From positions 72,310,252-72,374,251 of the forward strand of contig CM076193.1 in NCBI GenBank assembly GCA_038277395.1: a stretch of 64,000 nucleotides of DNA, given 5' to 3'. Source of the DNA: Dryocosmus kuriphilus. Lineage: Eukaryota > Arthropoda > Insecta > Hymenoptera > Cynipidae. Each line of letters begins with the position of its first letter. The stretch's first letter is position 1. The translations under genes were made by a program, and so were the position numbers. The notes under the pieces are model-generated. The model searched no databases. It saw nothing but the letters and a program-made list of their open reading frames with translations, and was not told where the DNA came from. This document shows, piece after piece, positions 10,724 through 20,934 of the stretch.

Positions 10724-12110
10724 GTGAATTTGCGATCGGGCCAGTCGGGCCAACCACTGGAAGGTCGGCCCAACTATGTAAGTCAATGGTAGGGCCAACT
10801 AGCGGAATCATAACACTGGCCGGCGCGGCGCGGCGGCTTTTACCGTCGTTGAACCGATCATGGGAAAGGAAGTTTGCCCAAGCTTGGGCAGTAGTATTGG
10901 AGGAACCTTGGTTTAGAAAGTTGGGCCAACATTCTCAAAAAGCGTTGGCCGAATCTTGAGAAGCAATGGTCGGACCAACGAACGTAATGATAACACAAGC
11001 TTGCCAGCTTTCCACGGTTGGACCGGCTATGGTTCGCAATGTTGAGCCAACCTCGGAATATAAGAATGACACACCATTGGTTTTTAAAGCTCGCCCAACT
11101 TCGTGGACCGATGGTCGATCCAACTAGAGTAATGATAACGCAAGCCTACCTGTTTTCCACGCTTGTCCCGACAATGGTTGGCAAGGTTCGGCCTACAACG
11201 GTACCGAGGTTGCCACACCACTGATTTTCATAGTTGAACCAACATTGAGAGAAAACGTTGGTCCAACTTATCGAAGCAATGTTCGGCCCAACTATCAAGT
11301 CGACATCTTTTTGCACCGTCGGCCCGACAATAGCTCGTTACTTCCTTGGCAAAGCCGTCTACTTATAGACCCGAAGACTGATTTCACTTGTGGCTCACAT
11401 TTTACTGTTGATATTATTTTCAAACAATTCGCCAGAGTATACCCGGCCGTCGGCCCAACCTTGGGACAAAGTTGAACAGACGGTCGAGCGCAGTCAGGTT
11501 ACTTGCACCGGATAATATTACGCCAACAGTGGGACCAACCATCGCCCAGAGATTGGCCGACTGTACTGCTGTGGAAACAATTCGCCAGAGTATATCCCAC
11601 ATTCAGCCCAACCTTGGGCCTGTGTTGGGCAGACGGTCGTGTTAACTTCGAACGCCAATGTTGTCTGCCCATATTGGACTAACCAAGGTAGATTGGATCT
11701 GCCATAGTTGGGCCAAATCTAGTCACTGACATTCTGTCGCCGAAGTTGGCCCGAGCTTGTCCCGACCTTCAAACTCTGACTGCCGCCCGAAATTCGCACC
11801 TGGGGCAAACGATCAATTTATAACAATGTTCCACAGTTTATCCGACAGCCGGGCCATGTTTGGTCCACAGTTGGGCCGACGGTTCAGCCAACTAAGGCTA
11901 CTTGTTCTGATTGATATTAAGCCGAAGATTGGGCCAAGCTTCGTCCAGAGACAGGCCCACCGTAATATTACGGTCATTTAAAAAAAGAATTTGCCAGAGT
12001 TCAGACTCTGGCGGCCAATGTCGACTGCCAAAGTTGGTCGACAAAAGGTACTTTGGATTTAGCGTAGTCGATCCAGCTCTCGGTGCTAAAATTAAGTTGT
12101 CAAAGTAGGA
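10724..12110. repeat. TTGGGCCAAC-rich repeat block in Penelope 1
   Basis: This 1.39 kb block splits the Penelope 1 RT. It is more GC-rich than its surroundings and is peppered with variants of GTTGGGCCAAC and GTCGGCCCAAC, a word close to its own reverse complement. Two kinds of longer unit recur: one built on ATAATGATAACACAAGC (starts near 10800, 10980 and 11123; about 145-180 bp) and one on AATTCGCCAGAGTAT (near 11427, 11579 and 11985). Open frames across it are by-products of this periodic composition. The class is unknown. Confidence 0.7.
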
Positions 12111-13276
12111 CCGACCTATTTTTAATGTAAGTATCTGTAGTTCCTGATATCAGTTTAAGAATATTTGATAGAAATTGTGCTAAATTATATGTAAGGGATC
12201 CAATAGTTAAGACAATTAGTCTCTAACTTAGAACTGGTTTATGAACTTTAGGAAGAGTATAAGCCTTTGCAATAACGCTACTATAAGTTTTGAATTGATA
12301 AGCAGTTTTGCTATTTATGTAAGTTTTTTTCTCCCATCTTTTAACTTTGTCATTAATTTATTTTCAACTGTCGGAATTAGACTAGTTTTTACATTTTTAT
12401 ATAAAATATTATTTTTTTAAATATTTCCAATACTTTTACTATAATCATCTTTATTTGCTCCTATTGTAATATCCCCTTTGTCAACTTTTAGAAAAATTAA
12501 ATCATTATGATCTTTTTGAAAACTTTTTACTGTTTCAGCAATCTTATTGTTATTCTTGAATTTTTTTTTGTTCCTGTGATTCGAAATAGTTTAACTCACT
12601 GTTTTCCTAATACTCAACTTTTTTTTCCTCTTCTTTATACAATTCTTTATACAATTTTCAATATTAGCTACAATATCATTCATAGGGATTTTATCAGCAT
12701 TATAAGGAACACCATATTTGTTTCCCAAGGCCAAGGATTCAGCTATTTCATCAGGGATTTGTACATTTGAAATATTCTTAAAACAATTGTTAATTCTAAA
12801 TTCTTTAATTTTTCTATTGTTTTCCAATTTTCTAATTTTTAGTACTTCAAATTTCTTGTTACAATCTTTTCTAATCTTATAGTTTAAATTTTGTAGTGCT
12901 AATTCTTGTGAGTTGAAGAAATTTATTATTGAATGTTCTTGTGCTTTTCTTAGTAAGCGATGTTTTAGACAATTTGTGTGTTGAACTAATTCCTGAATGT
13001 TATAAATTAAATTACTAATTTCTCAATTTTGTAATTTATTTTGAAAACTTAATTTCGTACTTTGAAATTTTGATGTTACTTTACATTATTATTCTGTAGG
13101 TTAATTTTATTGACATTATTATATATTTGAGCTGGAATTAAAGCTGCTCTCCCACATTTGATAAGAAAAGTACGTTGTTCTTTCAGATGACATAATCTTC
13201 TTTGAAATCTAATCCAATTTGTAATGTCGCATCTTACTCCATTATACTTTTCCCAAATGTAAGCTAGGTAACCCAT
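12111..13276 (-). pseudogene. Penelope 1 N-terminal region and RT fingers
   Basis: Reading leftward from 13276 it begins MGYLAYIWEKYNGVRCDITN, the same start as Penelope 2. Then follow a helical region with ISNVQIPDEIAESLALGNKY (12827 downward) and, near 12150-12290, the RT finger block (SVIAKAYTLPKVHKP-type). It carries several stops and frameshifts. The N-terminal domain is long and lysine-rich, as usual in the family. It is cut by the TTGGGCC block just after the finger region. Confidence 0.75.
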
Positions 13277-13318
13277 ATTTCCAGTACGTTATTCTTGAAA
13301 AATGAATTCTTGAAAAAA

Positions 13319-13510
13319 ACCCGCAGTTGAGGTCGAAACATCGAATACAATAAAATTTATTTTTAACATACACGCTATCAATGTCTTTGTTCATCAATGC
13401 TTTATGGCCGTAAGACCAAAATAAATACAGTTTACTCAAATAGTAAATAAATGGTCGAAGAAAGATTGACGTCACAACAAGTGAAGTTGTATACATACCT
13501 ATTCGAGGTC
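13319..13510 (+). repeat. Penelope pseudo-LTR, middle
   Basis: It matches the right-end pseudo-LTR (24411-24584) in the same orientation and the left one in reverse. It is framed by an inverted repeat of the element start: CCATATTTCCAGTACGTTA at about 13273-13291 and TAACGTACTGGAAATATGG at 13511-13529. It is thus the junction of the two head-to-head elements and could carry the promoter for either. Confidence 0.75.
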
Positions 13511-13527
13511 AGTAACGTACTGGAAAT

Positions 13528-14658
13528 ATGGGTTACCTAGCTTATATTTCGGAAAAGTATAATGGAGAAAGATGCGATATTACAAATTGGATTAAATTTC
13601 AAAGAAGCTTATCTCAACTTAAAGAACAATATACTTTCCTTATCAAATGTAGATGAGCATCTTTAATTCCAGCTCACATATATAATAATGGCAATAAAAT
13701 TAACATACAGAATCTTAATTGTAACGCAACAACAAAATTTCAAACCTCGAAGTTAAATTTTCAAAATAAATTGCTTAATTGTGAAATTATTCATTTAGTT
13801 TATAACATTCAGGATTTAGTTCAACACACAAATTGTCTAAAACACCGCTTACTAAGAAAAGTACAAGAACACTCAATAATAAATTTCTTCAACTCACAAG
13901 ATTTAGCACTACAAAATTTAAAATATAAGATTAGAAAAGGTTGTATTAAGAAATTTAAATTACTAAAAATTAGAAATTTGGAAAACAATAGGAAAAGGAA
14001 ATAGTTTAGATTTAGAAATTGTTTCAAGAATATTTCAAATGTACAAATCCCTGATGAAATAGCTGAATCCTTAGCTTTGGGAAAAAAATTTGGTGTTTCT
14101 TATAATGCTAATAAAATCCCTGTGCAAGATATTGTGCCTAATATTGAAAATTGTATAACAAATTTAGAAGAAGATGACAATAGCTGAATATTAGGAAAAC
14201 ATTAACTCAAATTATTTTCAATCACAAAAACAATAACAAATTCAAAAATAACAATAAGATTGCTGAAACAATAAAAAGTTTTCAAAAACATTATAACGAT
14301 TTAATTTTTCTAAAAGTTGACAAAGGGATTACAATAGGATCAAATAAAGATGATTATAATAAAAGTATTGAAAATATTTAAAGAAATCATATTTTATATA
14401 AAAATGTAAAAACTAGTCTAATCCCGACAGTTGAAAATAAATGTAATGAAATTGTTAAAAGATGGGAGAAAAAAAATTACATAAATAGCAAAACTGCTTA
14501 CCAATTGAAAACTTATAGTAGTGTTATTGCAAAGGCTTATGCACTTCCTAAAATTCATAAACCAGCTCTAAGTTGGAGACTAATTGTCTTAACTATTGGA
14601 CCGCCAACATATAATTCAGCAAAATTTTTATCAAATATTTTTAAATTCTTTATTATCT
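13528..14658 (+). pseudogene. Penelope 2 N-terminal region and RT fingers
   Basis: It starts MGYLAYISEKYNGERCDITN, then the lysine-rich helical region (one 77-codon piece is open at 13771-14004), IPDEIAESLALGKKF, and the finger block SSVIAKAYALPKIHKPALSW, followed by PTYNSAKFLSNIFKF. It is about 85-90 percent alike to Penelope 1 by eye. The frame is broken by stops. It is interrupted at about 14658 by the Maverick-related block and resumes at 22722. Confidence 0.8.
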
Positions 14659-14661
14659 ACT

Positions 14662-15154
14662 AACGCGTTTCACTAGCCTTCTCGACTACAGATCCAGAGA
14701 GTTCTCAAAACTAAGCAAAATGAGTTGTTAGTTCATGTACTTTTGAGTTTAATGTCTCGACTTTTCTAATCTACTTTCCGAGTTCATATAGGTGGTTTCA
14801 GATTTCGATTATTTTCTTTAGTGGTTTTGTTGCTTCATCAGCGCTCTCTAAATTATTGATGAATTTAGAAAATTGTTGCTGATATTGCATTTATTGTACT
14901 CTGTCCAACAGATCGAGCCCAATAAGAGAGGGTGGATCTATCGTTGTCAGAACATTAAAATTTGCCCTTAATACTTTTTCGTGGAATTTTACCAACATGG
15001 AAACCCTGGAGATGAAGACGGGTTCGTTTCCGGGGATCGTATATGTGAGAATGCTTTTCTTTGCATGCAGATTTTTAAAGGAAAAATAATTTTTAATGAG
15101 GAACACTTTGGAGATGAGTAGTATAGCTATGTTACTCCTGGGCCACCACGACAA
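14662..15154 (-). pseudogene. Unrecognised reading frame with helical C-terminus
   Basis: One minus-strand frame reads from 15154 to about 14662 with about four in-frame stops. The first 87 codons (15154-14891) are open: a hydrophobic/basic start, then a LTYTIPGNEPVFISRVSMLV region ending GLDLLDRVQ. Past the stop the same frame continues as a likely helical stretch (QQQFSKFINNLESADEATKP, then a heptad-like KVETLNSKVHELTT). Codon flow across the stops suggests a decayed gene of at least 160 codons. I do not recognise the family. Its place at the edge of the Maverick-related block makes a structural protein of that element possible, but this is a guess. Confidence 0.4.
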
Positions 15155-15285
15155 GCTTCGCGCTGCCGCCGGCAGATGGCGCCACTACTCCCTCAGTGGT
15201 ATCTGTCCGTGCTAAGTTATCGACAGTCGGTGTCACCCTCGGTCGGTAAGGTAGGGTTCCACTACAATAAACTTCTTCTTATCAC
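15133..15285 (+). repeat. Module X, copy 1
   Basis: This 140-bp module (CCACGACAAGCTTCGCGCTG to ACTTCTTCTTATC) occurs four times: here, at 15778-15912, and inverted at 21425-21493 (partial) and 22535-22680. The CTACTCCCTCAGT and GTTATCGACAGTCGG words are the most conserved. No coding role is seen. Confidence 0.75.
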
Positions 15286-15770
15286 CGATGAATGACGCGA
15301 ATTTCAGTTATCGACAGTTCGTATTACACTGTATCAGTAAAGTAGGAATATTGAGGCAGGTATTTACCATATATATCACCACTACAAGCTTTGCGTGAAT
15401 GCCGCAATCCTTATTACTATTAAGGTTATGCATTGGAATTTACTTCTCGAAAATTCTCTCAATTTCTCTATCTCTCTCACTCTCCATCGAGTTGTATACT
15501 AAAATATAAGAGCATCAATATAACGGGCGATAACGTCATCATGCAGGTTTGAACGTGTTCTCCCCTCTCTCTATCACTGACCTCATTATCTTGATGTCAT
15601 TGATCCTAGAAGTTTATAGGCGCGAGAAATCCATATGTATGAATCACTCATCTCCATTTATTTCGACAGGCACGCGCTAACACAGGCGACGTCATTATGC
15701 AGGTTTGAACGTGTTTTCCTCCTCTCTCTCTCTAACACTGACCTCATTATCTTGATTGTATTATGAGTGA
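15286..15770 (+). repeat. Module Y, left copy
   Basis: It recurs inverted at 20935-21424. It contains an internal direct repeat of about 180 bp: CAGGTTTGAACGTGTT followed by CTGACCTCATTATCTTGAT, near 15543-15600 and again near 15700-15757. Non-coding. Confidence 0.75.
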
Positions 15771-15777
15771 CCCACGA

Positions 15778-15912
15778 CAGGCTTCGCCCTGCCGCCGACA
15801 GATGGCGCCACTACTCCCTCAGTAGTACATTTGCGTGCTAAGTTATCGACAGTCGGGGTTACCCTTGGTCGTTAAGGTAGGGTTCCACCACAACAAACTT
15901 CTTCTTATCGAC
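15778..15912 (+). repeat. Module X, copy 2
   Basis: It is a second copy of the 15133-15285 module and opens the larger inverted unit that leads into the integrase tail. Confidence 0.75.
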
Positions 15913-15981
15913 ATCTCTCTATGTATATGGCGTTATGTAATAAACTCTAGACGTAAATTATTATGAAGGTAAATTAAAGGA

Positions 15982-16196
15982 TACACCTCCCACCTGGAAA
16001 AGAGAGATATTCACAGCGACTCAAGTCATACCCAACAATCCAGTGGCGTACAAGCACAAGGATCATCAAGAGCAAACTATCGCTGGTGATTTTTTGAACA
16101 GGAACTTTTCAAAGTGAAGCTTCTAGACGTATACCTTGTGGAAAAAAGTAATCAAGAAACGTGGCAATAAAGTATATGTAAAGTGGTTAGGCTTGA
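15982..16196 (+). pseudogene. Maverick-type integrase C-terminal tail (left copy)
   Basis: The frame reads TPPTWKREIFTATQVIPNNP, then VAYKHKDHQEQTIAG and EQELFKVKLLDVYLVEK. After a +1/-1 shift at a run of six A, KVIKKRGNKVYVKWLG follows. The second part is a chromodomain-like end (V-Y-V-K-W-L-G). FEQEL-KVK followed by EKV and a VKWLG box is the pattern at the C-terminus of Maverick/Polinton integrases (F54H12.3-like proteins), where it probably guides target choice. Only the tail is present; the catalytic core is absent. The inverted copy at 22272-22460 has the same frame break, so the break predates the duplication or is tolerated. Confidence 0.55.
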
Positions 16197-16239
16197 CAAA
16201 TCAGATATGTAATCAATTTTTGTGCAATGTTGAATCAAC

Positions 16240-16350
16240 TCTGTGCAATTTTGAACCAACGTTGAACCAACGTTGCACCAACGTTAAACCAACGTTAAAC
16301 CAAAGTTGAATTAACGTTGGCTTAACGTTTATTCAACTTTGGTTTGATGA
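16240..16350. repeat. AACGTTGGTTC tandem array, left
   Basis: About eight imperfect copies of a 12-base word, GTTGAACCAAC or GTTAAACCAAC, which is near-palindromic. The inverted counterpart is at 22090-22215. Confidence 0.85.
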
Positions 16351-16384
16351 CGTTTCAACATTTGTTTAACATCGATTCTATGTC

Positions 16385-16485
16385 CTCCTACTACCCTTTC
16401 TCCTCAGACCCTTCCTCCTCATCATACCCTTCCCCCTCTTCCTTCTCCTCCTCCTCCACCTCCTCCTCTTCCTCCTCCTCCTGAG
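16385..16485. repeat. CTC/CCT-rich low-complexity tract
   Basis: A pyrimidine-rich tract (TCCTCCTCC and TCCTCCTCT units) lies just upstream of the zinc-finger start. The inverted copy (21998-22070, GGAGGA) is shorter. Confidence 0.8.
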
Positions 16486-16540
16486 GATACAAAGTCAGCA
16501 CTAGTGAACGAATAGGCATTCATGTTGCGGCAGTGACAAA

Positions 16541-17176
16541 ATGACTTCCACATGTCCAAATTGCTTAAAAGTTTATTCAAGGCTTGATAATTTAAAAAGA
16601 CATGCAAAATACCCTTGCACAACACAGAATCATGTGTATGATAATGGTGATGATGGGCGAGGCTTTCGAGAAATTGCAAAGGTGTCTGAAGCAATAAGAA
16701 CAATTCAAAACAGCAACAAACAGAATAGAAGGACTAATAACGCAATTCATCGAAAGCAGAAAAATTTGAAACCTAACGAGGATCGAGATATTCAAAAAGA
16801 AATCGAACTGCATTCTTCTCCATCAAAGAAAATTTTGGTTATTACTCAGAAGGTTAAACTTGAATTGAAGTCCCAAGCGGAGAAGCGAAAAATGGAATCA
16901 GAACATGAAGATGAAAAAGAAGAGTTTGATCAACATGATAATTCAACATTCGTGACAATCAATAATGAAGCTGATGATGGTGGTAATAATGCAAATATGG
17001 ATGAGGGTGATAATAATGAAGATGAGGATGATGGTGATGAAGATGACGCTGAAAGTGACTTTTCCTCTGAATATGAAATAGAGACAAAATTTTCAGATTT
17101 CTGGGAAGATCCGAATAAATTGGTAGATCGAATGTGCTCACTTTTACAATCCCAATCAACTGTAAAGCAGAAATAA
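16541..17176 (+). CDS. Zinc-finger protein with acidic C-terminus
   Basis: This is an open frame of 211 codons with an ATG start and TAA stop, the longest intact frame in this block. Residues 1-27 hold one zinc-finger-like unit, CPNCLKVYSRLDNLKRHAKY followed by PC, with C-x2-C-x12-H-x4-C spacing, so it is a C2HC variant of the classical finger. Residues 60-120 are basic and probably helical. Residues 120-185 are very acidic (DEGDNNEDEDDGDEDD). The last 30 (FSDFWEDPNKLVDRMCSLLQ) may form a helix. A DNA-binding head with an acidic tail fits a transcription or replication accessory factor, but I cannot assign a named family. A truncated inverted copy lies at 21490-21942, and the element context suggests it travels with the Maverick-related module. 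Confidence 0.6.
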   Translation: MTSTCPNCLKVYSRLDNLKRHAKYPCTTQNHVYDNGDDGRGFREIAKVSEAIRTIQNSNKQNRRTNNAIHRKQKNLKPNEDRDIQKEIELHSSPSKKILVITQKVKLELKSQAEKRKMESEHEDEKEEFDQHDNSTFVTINNEADDGGNNANMDEGDNNEDEDDGDEDDAESDFSSEYEIETKFSDFWEDPNKLVDRMCSLLQSQSTVKQK

Positions 17177-18180
17177 GTCGCTTGAAATAATTTCAATCAT
17201 TAATGAACTAAGAGAGGCTGGTATTATTGAATAATAATATTCTCATTAATTGGTGTAAAAACTTTAACAATTGCTAGTTAAATATTTCTGATTTTCGAAT
17301 TAACATTTGAATTATTGGATTGAACAGTTCCTGTACTTTTAACTTAAGAATCACATATAAAATGTTATATGTAATTCTTTAAATTTACTATATTGCAATT
17401 AATTAAATAAATCTAATTTTCAAAATGTATGTCTGTTTCTTCTTCATTCCGCTCACCTGAATTAATTTTAGTTAGTGCAAGAGAGGATCAGCTCATCTTT
17501 CAAAGCTTTAAAATATGATTTAGGGTGTGTAATAATTGAATCAAGCATTTTTCAGTATCTACTTGTTTCAACTACAAAGCAATCCACTCCAAAGCCACCA
17601 CCTCCTCTTGCTCTTATGTTTTAATAGTTAACTGTGGTTAACTTCAATTCCTAGGTCTTTGACTTTTTCAACAAACTTACTGTTTATACATTCCATAAGT
17701 ATGTGTCACTCGTCTCCAGTTACCTCTCTTCTTTTTCATTAACTAATTCCTTAGCGAATTTCTCTTTGATATTTGTTGACAGGAAGCTGACGTCATATTT
17801 TGTGTGACGCAAAGAGTAGGTTAAACATGATACACTTATTTTTATGTCTAAAATCACATTGTGGGAGATCTCGCAAATACACAGAAATGACTTTAAATTA
17901 TTATTTTTTTTGCATATTCTGAGCTGTATAATTGCTTTTCTAATCTTTTTTCTATTTTAGTAGTATAGCTACGTTACTCCTGATACGGTGCAATATTTTG
18001 AAAGAGTTTGGAAAAACGTAAGTCTTACTTTCATTATTGAACTTACAATTTTTCAACAATTAAGCAAAATATTTCTTAGACGACATAACTGCAACCTAAG
18101 AACAACAGAGAGACTTCTTTTTATAATTTTTTATGCTAGATCTTCAAATTATGATAGATAAAAATTGCTATTTCTAAAAA
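17177..18180. other. Loop of inverted block, AT-rich, no gene
   Basis: 17180-17270 follows the zinc-finger stop and recurs as a direct repeat at 20025-20110 (TTTCAATC..AAGAGAGGCT). A 24-base word, AGTATAGCTACGTTACTCCT preceded by TAGT, at 17960-17983 matches 15116-15139. Nothing else is recognised. Confidence 0.5.
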
Positions 18181-18213
18181 TAAGAGAGAGGGAGAGAGAG
18201 AGAGAGAGAGATG
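18181..18213. repeat. (GA)n microsatellite
   Basis: A GAGAGA run of about 30 bases. Confidence 0.9.
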
Positions 18214-18407
18214 CGTTTAAAGAAGAGGGAGTGTGAAGGCTGTTAATAAAATGTATGTCACCTTTTATCTCAAGCTTCGAGAATGCTAATGCTATATTAC
18301 GTATTTAACATTAAGGGATAAACGTACTGATTTAAAGTGGTGCTACAAATCATAAAACCTTCAGTAAAATGCATTCTGATATTGCAGTGTTTTATATGAC
18401 TTGGGAT

Positions 18408-18426
18408 TATTATTATTATTATTATT
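18408..18426. repeat. (ATT)n microsatellite
   Basis: Six ATT/TTA units. Confidence 0.85.
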
Positions 18427-18554
18427 TTGAGTGGCTACCGATAGAGTTTTCTAGAAATGTGTCCAAACAATATATTTGTATATATCCTCAACTAATTTGC
18501 GTACTATCTTTGTTTATTAATACATCTCCCTCTTTATCTTAATGTTATAGAAGG

Positions 18555-19100
18555 ACGAACCATCATCATCGCCTGCTTGTAAATGACTGCTTTTGCAGAC
18601 ATCTAGCGCGGACATGAACCACCATCGCCTGTTGGTTACTGATTAATTTTGCAGACATTCAGCACTGACATGAACCATCATCGACTTTCGATTACTGATT
18701 AGTTTTGCAGACATTAAGCCTGGAACAGAAACCTTCAGCTGAACTGTGGTTTTACAAACATTTAGCGTGGAACAAAACCTTGCCCCTGAAAACTATATCT
18801 CAGCAACCCGCCATAATTGATTGCTGACTGAATTTCATTTTAGCGCGGACACAAACCACCATGCCCTGTCGATTACTGACTAATTTTACAGACATTCAGC
18901 CTAGAATAGAACCCTGCTGTTAAACTGTGGTTTTACAATCATTTAGCTTGAAACAAAACCCTGCTCATGAAGCCTGTGGCTAGATAGCCCGCCGTACTTC
19001 GTTGTTGACTGAATTGAACTTTAGCACGGACAAGAACCATCATCGCACTGATTAATTTTGCAGACACACATTTAGCATGGACACGAACCATCGGTAACTG
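18555..19100. repeat. Tandem repeat, ~60 bp units in ~181 bp higher-order period
   Basis: A unit containing ACATGAACCACCATCGCC and ATTTTGCAGACATTCAGC repeats at about 58-60 bp. Three unit types alternate so that the larger pattern returns after about 181 bp (GAACAGAAACC at 18723, GAATAGAACCC at 18904). A weaker continuation is at 19500-19660. No coding frame spans it. Confidence 0.75.
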
Positions 19101-20390
19101 AATGGTTTTACCTTCGTCAAATTCCTACAGAGACTCCTAGCAATGACGCTTCAAGGACTCGTTGAACTATGCGTATGCGTGTTAAAACCTGTCGAGAAGT
19201 CGGGAATCGCCGACACAATCTGACTGGACGCTTCTGGAAAGATTCTCTACTGGAAACTTCCTGCGCAGTGCTTTCGAGTCCTCAATGCATCCCCTGATGT
19301 CAAATAAAACTACTATTAGTGCTGTTATCTCATTTTCGATTTGGTGAAATTAGCCGACTTTATTAGTTAGAATTTCTCAGTCATTTCTAGTTTTTATTTT
19401 TTCCCTGAGTGATATGGATAAGAGACAGACACACTTTTGATTTTTAAAAAACTCGTTAAATTAGTTACACACACACACACAAACAGAGAGAGAGTGAAGT
19501 ATAGACATTTAACCTTAAACAAAACCCTTCCATCAAACTGATATTTTTTTAAACATTTATCTTGCAGCACGGCAACCCGCCTTACTTGGTTGAATTTAGA
19601 CACTTACAAACATCGCCTCATTCCTGAATTACTGATTATTGCCTGCAGCGCGGCAACCCTCCTTACTTTGAAAATTTCTTTAGTGTATCATTTAGTTCAA
19701 TTTGAGAAACTGTTTTGTAAGAATTAAAATTTGGTACGTTTGTACATATGTATCTCTTACAGTTTTCGACATATTCGCTATTTAAAAATTTTTTTTTTGG
19801 TGTATCATTTAGATCTGTCGAAAAACAGCTCTTTTTCTAAATACATTTTTGTTATATCTTTTACCGTTTTCGAGCATTGCAAGGTTTTAGTTAAATGAAT
19901 TTGATTTTTTTAACATATTACTCTGTTGTGATAAAGATTATTTCAAACTTTCTTACAGTGAATTATAAAATTTATGTAGCTGATTTATTTGGCTGATTGA
20001 TTGCGGTAAGTGAAACAGAAATAATGTCTTCAAATAATTTCAATCGTCAAAGAAATAAGAGAGGCTAGCGTTATTAAATAATATTTTTATTAGTTGACTT
20101 TTAACAGTTCAAAAGTTCGTTTATTATTTCCAACAGTAAATTTAATGCGTTTAATATATGTTATTGCAAATTTTATCTCGTTAATTTACAAAAACTGATA
20201 AAATAGACTCAGCATGGTACTAAGTATGCAATGTCCTTCTATTACTCTATAATATATAGTTCTTTTAATAAGTTAAATTCAATGTGATTTTTTGAACATT
20301 ATAAGTACTACTCATCTTCATTTCTTTTACCTGAACTCATTTTGCTTATTATTAAAATGTAAGAGATCTAAGACTTGTAATAATATAACC
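19101..20390. other. Loop of inverted block, no gene
   Basis: AT-rich. It contains (CA)n and (GA)n runs near 19468-19492, distant echoes of the tandem repeat near 19500-19660, two copies of a GGTGTATCATTTAG-type segment (19680 and 19800), and the direct repeat of the zinc-finger 3' flank at 20025-20110. Confidence 0.5.
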
Positions 20391-20429
20391 ATGACAGTAA
20401 TGACGGAAAGATCCCCCGGCAGATGCTTC

Positions 20430-20580
20430 GAGAACTCGTTGCATCATCTTACGCAATGTGATGAAATCTTGCGTAATATAACGTTCGAGAAACTTCTATG
20501 TGTGTTGCATCGTTTTGCGCAATGTGATGAAATCTTGTATAATATAACGTTTGAGAAACTTCATTGAGATTTTCGAGTTT
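20430..20580. repeat. 67-bp tandem duplication
   Basis: GCGCAATGTGATGAAATCTT and GAGAAACTTC frame a unit that starts near 20440 and again near 20507. A third partial copy is near 20845-20880. Confidence 0.8.
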
Positions 20581-20840
20581 GGATTTTGAGTTTTGATTCA
20601 GGAACTGTTAGTCGTACGGAATTTTACAAGAAGGAAAAGTGATTGCATTTTTTGAGCACAATCCAGAAAACTTGTTGTTTTTCAATATCTGATTATTTTG
20701 AGATTTCGAGCTTAGATTTTGAGTTTTGATTCAGGAACTGTTAGTCGTACGGAATTCTATAAGAGGGAAAGTGGATTGCATTTCTTGAGCATAACGCAGC
20801 ACAATTTTTTTTTAATATCTGATTATTTTGAGATTTTAAA
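20566..20840. repeat. 133-bp tandem duplication
   Basis: The unit containing TTCAGGAACTGTTAGTCGTA starts near 20566 and near 20699, with about 85 percent identity by eye. Confidence 0.85.
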
Positions 20841-20934
20841 CTATTGCATCATCTTGCGTAACGTGATGAAGCTTGTCGAGCTTCTATTGTGTCATATCGA
20901 GACTCCCCCTTTGCTCCTCAGTCCCTTCTCACAC

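Noticed and set aside
10615..12108. Several 60-114-codon frames in the TTGGGCC block
   Set aside because: They run on both strands, follow the repeat period and change with each unit; composition explains them.
16240..16350. CRISPR-like array
   Set aside because: The repeats are 12 bp, back to back, without unique spacers, and the DNA is clearly eukaryotic.
16930..17196. Ser/His-rich frames antisense to the zinc-finger gene
   Set aside because: They are the reverse of the acidic GAT/GAA codons of the sense gene.
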